Assembly: GCA_947653315.1 (NCBI GenBank)
Contig: CANTGP010000232.1
Span: 1-5,394 of the forward strand
Direction of reading: 5' to 3'
Length of the DNA: 5,394 bases
Source of the DNA: an uncultured Lachnospiraceae bacterium
Lineage (GTDB): Bacteria > Bacillota > Clostridia > Lachnospirales > Lachnospiraceae
Below, piece after piece: positions 1 to 5,250 of the stretch. Made by a program: the position numbers and the translations under genes. The notes beneath the pieces are model-generated. The model was not told the origin of the DNA and searched no databases. It saw only the letters and a list, made by a program, of their open reading frames with translations. The number at the start of each line of letters is the position of its first letter. Position 1 is the stretch's first letter.

Positions 1-120
1 ACTCCCGCCGGAAACGAAGCACGGAAAATCCGGGACATGCAATCCCGCTGCCGCCACCCTGCAAAAAAATCCCTCCCGTGTGTCCGCTTCCGCATCCCAA
101 CACAACCTTTCAGGCTGAAT

Positions 121-164
121 TGTTATGTCGGGACTTTTACAAACTATACAAACATAACATTTTT
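121..164. repeat. 8-bp inverted repeat followed by a T run, upstream of the antitoxin
   Basis: TGTTATGT at 121-128 is the exact reverse complement of ACATAACA at 152-159, with a 23-nt loop and five T residues at 160-164. The loop and right arm also carry ACAAAC twice, around the sequence TAT. It could be a weak plus-strand terminator for something to the left, or an operator, since it overlaps the proposed -35 box at 145-150. The stem has only two G:C pairs, so a terminator role is doubtful. Confidence 0.35.
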
Positions 165-173
165 GGATATAAT
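145..173 (+). promoter_or_regulatory. Candidate distal promoter of the toxin-antitoxin module
   Basis: TATAAT at 168-173 is a perfect -10 hexamer. TATACA at 145-150 matches four of six -35 consensus bases, and the spacer is exactly 17 bp. The antitoxin start at 267 lies about 90 nt downstream. A second TATAAT at 242-247 is closer to the gene but has no clear -35 box, so either or both may be used. Confidence 0.5.
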
Positions 174-203
174 ATGATAAAAAGGTATGTCTTACACATA
201 TAT

Positions 204-247
204 TTATCAGACAAATTTAAGACTTAGCATAAGCCTGATAATATAAT
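204..247 (+). promoter_or_regulatory. Proximal -10 box with nested operator-like palindromes before the antitoxin
   Basis: TATAAT at 242-247 is a possible proximal -10 element; nothing resembling TTGACA lies 16-18 bp upstream. Two nested inverted repeats surround the region: TTATCAG (204-210) with CTGATAA (235-241), and CTTA-GCA-TAAG at 223-233. Type II antitoxins usually bind palindromes overlapping their own promoter, so this is the best candidate autoregulatory operator. That role is inferred from position and symmetry only. Confidence 0.4.
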
Positions 248-266
248 AAAGAAAGAATGTGGCGTT

Positions 267-476
267 ATGAGTTCCAGAGAATTTGCAAAAAGCCTTATCG
301 ACCAAATACCGGAAAGTAAAATGTACTACATTATTGCCTACCTGCAGGGAGCGGCTATCCCCGAAGAAATGCCCAATGCTGAAACCATGGAAGCTATGCA
401 GGAACTTGAAAGCGGCGGCGGTACTGTATTTACAGGCAGCACGGCAGATTTGTTTGCCGAACTGATGGAGGAATAA
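267..476 (+). CDS. Type II antitoxin, partner of a YafQ-like toxin
   Basis: This 69-residue acidic protein is the likely antitoxin of a two-gene addiction module; it would neutralise the toxin by direct binding and repress its own promoter. The N-terminal part (about residues 3-32) reads as two amphipathic helices around the motif IDQIPESK, and the C-terminal part (about 40-69) is Glu-rich and ends in a GSTADLFAELMEE-like segment, typical of the flexible toxin-wrapping tail. The stop lies 2 nt before the toxin start, the standard antitoxin-first arrangement. The start codon has only a weak upstream Shine-Dalgarno sequence, but the other nearby ATG and GTG codons are out of frame. The protein looks complete. 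I recognise the class from small size, acidic tail and neighbour; I cannot assign it firmly to RelB, DinJ or another antitoxin family. Confidence 0.75.
   Translation: MSSREFAKSLIDQIPESKMYYIIAYLQGAAIPEEMPNAETMEAMQELESGGGTVFTGSTADLFAELMEE
467..471 (+). promoter_or_regulatory. Strong Shine-Dalgarno site for the toxin start
   Basis: GGAGG lies inside the last antitoxin codons, 7 nt before the ATG at 479. It fixes the toxin start and shows translational coupling between the two genes. It is much stronger than the site before the antitoxin itself. Confidence 0.75.
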
Positions 477-478
477 GT

Positions 479-673
479 ATGCTTGATGTACGTTATTCCG
501 CTAAATTTAAAAAAGATTTTAAAACCTGCGCCAAGCGCGGTTACAAAATGCATTTGCTGCAACAGGCAATCGACATCCTTTGTATTCCAGCGCCGCTTCC
601 TGAAAAAAACAGGCTTATGCAAATCCATGGGATAGCATCTTTCTATTTCAACAAATCCGCAAACCGGGCGTAG
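479..673 (+). pseudogene. Truncated YafQ-family mRNA interferase toxin
   Basis: The first 44 or so residues match the N-terminal half of YafQ-like toxins of the RelE/ParE superfamily: a YSAKFKKDFK strand-helix start, CAKRGYKM, and the PAPLPEKNR turn. Full-length members are about 90 residues and continue with the beta-sheet core that carries the catalytic His, Asp and Arg/Phe positions of the ribosome-dependent RNase. Here that part is missing. After Arg45 the frame reads about 19 unrelated residues (LMQIHGIASFYF and onward) to a stop at 671-673. It also overlaps the 3' end of the minus-strand lipoprotein gene by 31 bp. None of the usual core appears in the other two frames after position 610, so this is a deletion or rearrangement and not a simple frameshift. 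The product should have no RNase activity. Whether the peptide is still made is unknown. Confidence 0.75.
610..620. repeat. 11-bp inverted copy of the antitoxin promoter sequence at the toxin breakpoint
   Basis: CAGGCTTATGC at 610-620 is the exact reverse complement of GCATAAGCCTG at 227-237, which lies just before the proximal -10 box of the module. The right copy begins where toxin homology ends. Flanks of the two copies are only weakly alike and no target-site duplication is visible. It may mark the rearrangement that cut the toxin, or be chance. Confidence 0.45.
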
Positions 674-2733
674 GGGATTTCAAACCTTGGGGTATCCCAA
701 CTTCCCGGTCCTATGGTATATTCCCCATAACAAAGAACAATCCCGTCCGGCGTCAGGTAAAAGTTGTCCGGCTCCCATTTTCTCTCCAATGTATTACTTT
801 CCATGGAGCCTGAAAAACCGCATCCGTTTTTTTCCATATACTTATAAACGGCGCCAAACAGCCTTTTCTTATATACATTCGGTTCCGCCGAAAAAAGGTC
901 GTCCAGGGAAAGCTGCTCCCCCGTATAACGGTCAAAGGTTATGGGGTGCGCATTTTCCCAAGAGCCTCCCATATACCCTCTTTCACAGAAAAACATGGAT
1001 ACATAATGCTCTCCCACATACGGAAGGCGGTATTCAAAAGAACGCTCGAAGAAGCCATGCCATCCCTTACTTTCTTTTGCTTCCAATTGTTCAAAAAAAG
1101 AATCCTTTTCCGCCATGCATTCCTCAAACAGCCGCTCCAGCTTTCGGTTGATGGCGGCGCTGCCTTCTATGTTATCCGCAAATTTCGGAAGCGAAACGGA
1201 AAATGTTCCGCATTCTTTTCCGTCCTGTTCCGATATGTAAACCGCTTCCCCGTGAAATTCCCCATCCAAAAATTCCGTGACGCCTTCCGCTGTTCTTCCC
1301 GGACAGTAAAACATGCACTCCGTATCGATAGAGGAATCCGACACCAATTCCCCGGCTGTCATGGCTTCCACATCTTCAAAGACGGAAAAACGGTTTCCCT
1401 CCTGTTCTTTTTCATGGTAATAAAACCATAATACCCCTTTTTCCGGCGAATCATATAACCGGGTAAATAACTGTCCGTTTACGAGAAATACTCCCCGGTC
1501 TTCATCCAGCCATGGGACATCGGCCCTTTCCCTGTAAAAAGCGGTCTCTGCTTCTTCCGGCTGGCAGATATGGAATACCGGTTCCCCTGTTTCCAGTCCG
1601 TATCCCTTGATTTCCCTGTCCCAAAACAGGAATGCCGCCCCGTTGGAAAACGTAAAACCTTTTGCGTCCGGACAGGAAAGAACGGGAATTGCTTTGGCTT
1701 CGGCTTCCACATTCTTTTCAAGCTCTATACGCATAAGGCTGTTATCTTCCCCTTGTCCTAACAGGTACAGATTTCTCCGATAGACCATCAGGTGGGCTGC
1801 CGGATTATCCAATGTGGCCATTTTTTCCTTATGATTCCCGTCTAAAGCACACCGGAATATTTCAAGACCCGACAGATAATACAAAAATTCCCCGTCCGTG
1901 GTAAATGCCGTACACGTTTCGGCAGCCAGCATCTTACAACCCGTTCCGCTCAGGTTCATGGAATAAAGATAATCCCCGGTTCCTTCTTCTTCCTGCAGTC
2001 CGAAGCCGTCACATTTGGGATGATAGGCGGAACGGAAATACACTTCATCTCCCATGACAATCATATTCCAAACCGGAAAATCACTGATCTTCTCCCATCC
2101 GCTTCCATCCGTATATCCTTTGTAAAGCCGGCGTCCATCGCTGATATTCGTAAAAAAGATATCCGGCCCCCGCACATAAATTTCCCCCGGTATCTGGTCC
2201 GCCAGCACTTCCGTCTCTTTCCCCGCTCCCGCACTGCGGCATAGGGAATAATCGGACTGGCTGCGGAAATAGTAATATCCGTCTTCATACGCCATACGGT
2301 TTCCCTGCCATCCGTTTTGAAGGCATTTATAAAACCATTCCCCTTCCGGTCCGTCGGTATCTCCCGTCCGATTTCCTTCCACACCTCCCCAAATTCCTCC
2401 CTTTTCTTCCCCGACTGCGGCATCCCCCGATTTGCCTTCCGTGTTCCCGTTCCCGGATTCTTCTTTCGTAACTGCCATAATTTTGACATTAACGGTATCC
2501 GGTACATTGGTTCCGCCATCCCTCGGACTGCCTGCCGGATTTCTGTCTGCAGACCCGCACCCGAAAAGCCAAATTCCCAAACATATTGCCGTAAAACTTC
2601 GCAAAACATATCCCTTTAATCCGTTTCCGTTTGCCGTAGCTGCATTATCCCGCTGCTTGCAGCGCCGGAAAATGGATGCCCCGTTGTCTGCCGTGGGGAT
2701 GTTGACTCTGTATTCCGCTTTTTTCTTTTTCAT
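643..2733 (-). CDS. Predicted lipoprotein with propeller-like middle and DUF4163/DUF3298 (RsiV-like) C-terminus
   Basis: Likely anchored to the outer face of the membrane; function unknown. Residue numbers are from the ATG at 2733. A hydrophobic stretch (about 45-58) ends in the lipobox-like LFGC, giving a lipidated Cys59. A Gly/Glu/Asn-rich linker runs to about 130. From there to about 360, repeated strand patterns (GYYYF, DIFF, EVYF, FLYY, NLYLLG) resemble DUF5050-type or other propeller repeats. The last 200 residues look like DUF4163 plus DUF3298: SLPKF, AAINRKLE, then DRYTGEQLSLDDLF, FYLTPDGIVLCYG and a final FEIPYARFADLL. The C-terminus looks intact. The frame is open upstream to a TTG at 2844, but TATAAT lies inside that extension, so it is unlikely to be used. 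The ATG at 2733 leaves a 44-residue cytoplasmic lead; a TTG at 2604 with AAAGGGA upstream would give a compact 16-residue signal peptide. The ligand cannot be read from sequence. Confidence 0.75.
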   Translation of the reverse strand: MKKKKAEYRVNIPTADNGASIFRRCKQRDNAATANGNGLKGYVLRSFTAICLGIWLFGCGSADRNPAGSPRDGGTNVPDTVNVKIMAVTKEESGNGNTEGKSGDAAVGEEKGGIWGGVEGNRTGDTDGPEGEWFYKCLQNGWQGNRMAYEDGYYYFRSQSDYSLCRSAGAGKETEVLADQIPGEIYVRGPDIFFTNISDGRRLYKGYTDGSGWEKISDFPVWNMIVMGDEVYFRSAYHPKCDGFGLQEEEGTGDYLYSMNLSGTGCKMLAAETCTAFTTDGEFLYYLSGLEIFRCALDGNHKEKMATLDNPAAHLMVYRRNLYLLGQGEDNSLMRIELEKNVEAEAKAIPVLSCPDAKGFTFSNGAAFLFWDREIKGYGLETGEPVFHICQPEEAETAFYRERADVPWLDEDRGVFLVNGQLFTRLYDSPEKGVLWFYYHEKEQEGNRFSVFEDVEAMTAGELVSDSSIDTECMFYCPGRTAEGVTEFLDGEFHGEAVYISEQDGKECGTFSVSLPKFADNIEGSAAINRKLERLFEECMAEKDSFFEQLEAKESKGWHGFFERSFEYRLPYVGEHYVSMFFCERGYMGGSWENAHPITFDRYTGEQLSLDDLFSAEPNVYKKRLFGAVYKYMEKNGCGFSGSMESNTLERKWEPDNFYLTPDGIVLCYGEYTIGPGSWDTPRFEIPYARFADLLK

Positions 2734-2800
2734 TTTTTCTTTTTCCACTTTTCTTCTTTTCCGCTTTTCCTTCCGTCCATTTCCCGGTTTCCCTTGCCCC
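2714..2800 (-). other. Polypurine tract spanning the lipoprotein start region
   Basis: The minus strand is about 90% purine over these 87 bases, with only nine pyrimidines. If translated it gives a Lys/Arg/Glu-rich run. It contains several Shine-Dalgarno-like purine stretches, which makes the start choice at 2733 ambiguous. Such mirror-like purine tracts can adopt unusual structures or act as an unstructured mRNA leader; neither is shown here. Confidence 0.55.
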
Positions 2801-2829
2801 AATGTGTCCATACCAGCCGGTTTCTCTCC

Positions 2830-2862
2830 ATTATAAAGCAGCAATGCATCAAAATTGCATCA
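2830..2862 (-). promoter_or_regulatory. Candidate lipoprotein promoter with phased direct repeats
   Basis: On the minus strand a perfect TATAAT lies at 2830-2835. No good -35 hexamer stands 16-18 bp upstream; instead TGATGCA occurs twice (2845-2851 and 2856-2862), with starts exactly 11 bp apart. The repeats cover the -35 position on one face of the helix, as expected for an activator or repressor site. Transcription would begin near 2823, about 90 nt before the ATG at 2733. The regulator is unknown. Confidence 0.5.
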
Positions 2863-2871
2863 TACCGCACT

Positions 2872-2915
2872 AAAAAAGAGCTTTTTTCCGCGGTTTACAG
2901 AAAAAAACTCTTTTT
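2872..2915 (-). terminator. Long A/T-rich hairpin, likely terminator of feoAB
   Basis: On the minus strand AAAAAGAG followed by T7 and C pairs with G, A6, G and CTCTTTTT: about 16 pairs with one G-U wobble, around a 9-12 nt loop containing CCGCGG. A T run ends the right arm. Because both arms hold A and T runs it could stop transcription from either strand. It lies about 40 nt after the feoB stop and just before the lipoprotein promoter, so it separates the two units. Confidence 0.6.
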
Positions 2916-2930
2916 CACTTATTATTCAGT

Positions 2931-2946
2931 ACCGGAATGTTCCGGT
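2931..2946. repeat. Perfect 7-bp palindrome just after feoB
   Basis: ACCGGAA (2931-2937) and TTCCGGT (2940-2946) are exact reverse complements separated by two bases. It lies 9 bp beyond the feoB stop codon. There is no T run directly after it on either strand, so it is not a classic terminator by itself. It may be an mRNA 3'-end stabilising stem working with the longer hairpin at 2872-2915, or a protein site. Confidence 0.55.
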
Positions 2947-2954
2947 GCTTTTCT

Positions 2955-4973
2955 TTACAGAAACAGGCTCCCGACCTGGAATACCACCGTGGATACCGTC
3001 CATGCGAATACGAGCTGGAATACAATCATGCCTGCCGTAAATTTCCACGAGCCGCTCTCTTTTTTGATTGTCGCCACCGTGGCAATACACGGTACATACA
3101 GCAGGCAGAACAGCATAAGGGACAGGGCGTTGAGCGGTCCGAAACCGGGATTCATGCTTTGGATGTTTTCCACGATGGCCTGCATCCCGGCCTGGGAATT
3201 GGCATTTGCCACGCCGAACAGGACCGCAAAGCTGGAAACCACCACTTCCTTGGCGGAAATACCGGAAATTAACGCCACCACAATCTGCCACATGCCAAGC
3301 CCCGCCGGTACGAGCACCGGTACGAGGAAACGCCCGACGGCTGCGCCGAAACTGTCGGCAGGGTCTTCCACCATACCGCCCGCACCGAAATTCAGGATGA
3401 ACCATATGATAATCGAAGCGATGAAAATGGTGGTTCCGGCTTTGGACAAATAATCCTTTAATTTATTCCACACATAGATTCGGATGGTACGGGGATTGGG
3501 TCTTTTGTATTCGGGCAGTTCGATGAGAAGGGAATTATTTTCCTTTTCCTTCTCTGCCTTATGGATGACTTTCGCCACCAAAATCGCCATTACCATACCG
3601 GTCAAATACATGGAAAAAGCGGCAATACCGGCGAAATCCGGGAAAAACATTTCCGAAAACAGCACGTAAACGGGAAGTCTCGCCGAACAGGACATAAAAG
3701 GCGTAACAATCATTGTTTTCCTCCGGTCATGCTCCGTTTCCAGCGCACGGGTCGCCATGATCGCCGGAACCGTACAGCCGAAGCCGAGAATCATGGGAAG
3801 GAATGCTTTACCCGAAAGCCCCACTTTCCCCATAATCCCGTCCATTACGTAAGCCACCCGCGACATGTAACCGCTGTCCTCCAGTATGGCGAGCGCCAAA
3901 AACAGGATAAAGATATTCGGGATAAACGTCAGGATTCCGCCGACACCCGCAATGATTCCGTCCACCACCAGTGATTTCATCCATCCTGCCACGCCCATGG
4001 CAGTAAATATCCCGTCCGCACCCGCAGACACCTGCTCCAGGACAACTTCAAAATATCCTTTTAAAAAGTCTCCCACCGTAAAAGTCAGGAAGAAAACGAA
4101 GCCCATAATCAGTAAAAACGCGGGAACACCCCACACCGGATGGGTCAGCAGCGCATCCGCCTTGTCCGTACTGTCTTTGCGCCTTTTCCGGTTAAAAAGA
4201 ACTTCTTCCATAATGCCTTCTATGTAATCGTATTTTGCCTGGATGATTTCTTTTTCATAACTCCGGTCCACCACATTGGTTACGGAAATGGGATGCTCCC
4301 TCCTTACCTCCTCATCGTCTTCCAGCATTTTTATGGCATGCCACCGCACGGCAGAATGGGTGGGATAATTCGCCTGCATCATCACTTCCAGTTTGGCGAG
4401 CTTATCCTCGATGTAGCCGCCATAGTCCACCACATCCCCTTTCGGTCCTTCCTCGTAATGGTGGACCACCGCGTGCAGCAGGATATCCAGCCCCGTCCTC
4501 CTTGCGGCGGAAACCGGGACGACGGGAATGTCCCCAAGCATTTCCGGCAGGCGGTGCAAATCAATTTCCATGCCCCTTTCCTCCACAATATCCATCATGT
4601 TTAATGCCAGCACCACCGGTTTGCCAAGCTCCAAAAGCTGGAGGGTTAAATAAAGGTTCCGCTCCAAGGAAGACGCATCCACAATGTTGACGATGACCTC
4701 GATATCATCGTCCATCACACACTGTCTTGTCACTTTTTCCTCAATGGTATAACTGGTCAGGGAATAAATACCGGGAGTATCCACCAGGGTTAGATGGAAG
4801 CCCTCATATTCCGATTCCCCCTCCACCTTCTCCACCGTAACGCCGGGCCAGTTGGCAACTTTTAATTTTGCGCCCGTAATGGCGTTAAACAGAGTGGTTT
4901 TTCCGCAGTTCGGATTCCCGACAAACGCGACATGCACGGTTTTTCCTTTATCAATCATTTCACGGTCAATCAT
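2955..4973 (-). CDS. feoB: Ferrous iron transport protein B (FeoB)
   Basis: GTP-dependent importer of Fe(II) in the cytoplasmic membrane. The N-terminal G domain has all five motifs: G1 GNPNCGKT (19-26), G2 Thr in WPGVT (46), G3 DTPG (65-68), G4 NMMD (125-128) and G5 SAA (155-157). A helical GDI-like spacer follows (about 165-270), then the membrane part from about 278. The gate motifs are present: LEDSGYMSRVAY (364-375), GFGCTVPAI (397-405, Cys400), MSCSARLPVY (427-436, Cys429), GISAKEVVV (571-579) and YVPC (626-629). At 672 residues it is typical of Gram-positive FeoB and looks complete, ending shortly after the last membrane helix. The ATG is supported by GAGGAGG 10 nt upstream and overlaps the feoA stop by 8 bp, so translation is probably coupled. 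No feoC or small Cys-rich FeoB-associated gene follows; a hairpin does. It would share the Fur-controlled promoter of feoA. Confidence 0.98.
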   Translation of the reverse strand: MIDREMIDKGKTVHVAFVGNPNCGKTTLFNAITGAKLKVANWPGVTVEKVEGESEYEGFHLTLVDTPGIYSLTSYTIEEKVTRQCVMDDDIEVIVNIVDASSLERNLYLTLQLLELGKPVVLALNMMDIVEERGMEIDLHRLPEMLGDIPVVPVSAARRTGLDILLHAVVHHYEEGPKGDVVDYGGYIEDKLAKLEVMMQANYPTHSAVRWHAIKMLEDDEEVRREHPISVTNVVDRSYEKEIIQAKYDYIEGIMEEVLFNRKRRKDSTDKADALLTHPVWGVPAFLLIMGFVFFLTFTVGDFLKGYFEVVLEQVSAGADGIFTAMGVAGWMKSLVVDGIIAGVGGILTFIPNIFILFLALAILEDSGYMSRVAYVMDGIMGKVGLSGKAFLPMILGFGCTVPAIMATRALETEHDRRKTMIVTPFMSCSARLPVYVLFSEMFFPDFAGIAAFSMYLTGMVMAILVAKVIHKAEKEKENNSLLIELPEYKRPNPRTIRIYVWNKLKDYLSKAGTTIFIASIIIWFILNFGAGGMVEDPADSFGAAVGRFLVPVLVPAGLGMWQIVVALISGISAKEVVVSSFAVLFGVANANSQAGMQAIVENIQSMNPGFGPLNALSLMLFCLLYVPCIATVATIKKESGSWKFTAGMIVFQLVFAWTVSTVVFQVGSLFL

Positions 4974-5208
4974 GGATGTGCGCCTCCTCTTCGTTTTTTA
5001 CTTCAATGCCGGAAGAAATATGCGCTCCGAGCGCCAGTCTCGTCCCCCGCACCTGAATAATCAGCGCCCCTTTCCTCTTTCGGTTTAAAATCCTTATCTT
5101 TGTCCCGTCATTCAACCCAAGCGCCTGCAGCCTCCTGGTCACGGACTCCTCCACATACACGCCGCACACTTCATAAGTTCCGCCCTTTTCGCCTTCATAC
5201 AGAGTCAT
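4966..5208 (-). CDS. feoA: Ferrous iron transport protein A (FeoA)
   Basis: Small cytosolic SH3-like protein that supports Fe(II) uptake by FeoB, probably by contact with its G domain. The 80 residues fit the family length. Visible family features are the N-terminal turn before the helix ESVTRRLQALGL (about 21-32), the following DGTKIRILNRKRKGALIIQV strand pair (about 34-53), and the closing segment RLALGAHISSGIEV with its conserved LG and small residues. A charged tail EEEAHIHD ends the protein. The ATG at 5208 has a GAGG-type Shine-Dalgarno sequence 5-6 nt upstream and follows a consensus promoter and Fur box. It is the first gene of the feoAB operon. The stop codon falls inside the start region of feoB. 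Confidence 0.95.
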   Translation of the reverse strand: MTLYEGEKGGTYEVCGVYVEESVTRRLQALGLNDGTKIRILNRKRKGALIIQVRGTRLALGAHISSGIEVKNEEEAHIHD

Positions 5209-5229
5209 GGTTCCTCACCTCGTATATTT

Positions 5230-5250
5230 TGATATTGATTCTCATTACTG
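5230..5250 (-). promoter_or_regulatory. Fur box controlling feoAB
   Basis: Plus-strand TGATATTGATTCTCA (5230-5244) matches the 7-1-7 Fur consensus TGATAATnATTATCA at 12 of 14 defined positions. A second, weaker 7-1-7 match begins 6 bp further on (5236-5250), the overlap commonly seen at Fur sites. On the minus strand the 19-mer at 5231-5249 matches the classic E. coli box at 15 of 19 bases. It lies just after the predicted transcription start, so iron-loaded Fur would block feoAB when iron is plentiful. Confidence 0.85.

Noticed and set aside
1..174. Plus-strand frame open from the window edge to a TGA at 175-177, and minus-strand frames open from about 95 to 1
   Set aside because: Several frames are open at once on both strands; the encoded peptides have no recognisable family features, and the plus frame runs into the AT-rich promoter DNA. 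A CGGGA/TCCCG stem at 31-47 has no T run. Nothing supports a gene here.
603..609. Run of seven A residues in the toxin as a programmed or accidental frameshift site
   Set aside because: The other two frames after position 610 do not contain the missing YafQ core, so shifting does not restore the toxin.
610..645. Imperfect hairpin (TGC..ATCC-ATG-GGAT..GCA) as a terminator between the convergent toxin remnant and lipoprotein gene
   Set aside because: The stem is short with a mismatch and a bulge, and the only T run on the minus strand is about 8 nt away; too weak to call.
687..1431. Long plus-strand open frames opposite the lipoprotein gene (687-1151, 946-1431)
   Set aside because: They overlap each other and lie antisense to a continuous minus-strand gene with clear domains; their proteins are Pro/Phe/Arg-rich with no family features.
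2061..2609. 182-codon minus-strand frame inside the lipoprotein gene
   Set aside because: It is in another frame of the same strand; the main frame carries the lipobox and the repeat motifs, while this one shows only composition-driven residues.
2794..3453. 219-codon plus-strand frame across the feoB 3' end
   Set aside because: It is antisense to the conserved FeoB C-terminus and runs through the terminator hairpin and lipoprotein promoter.
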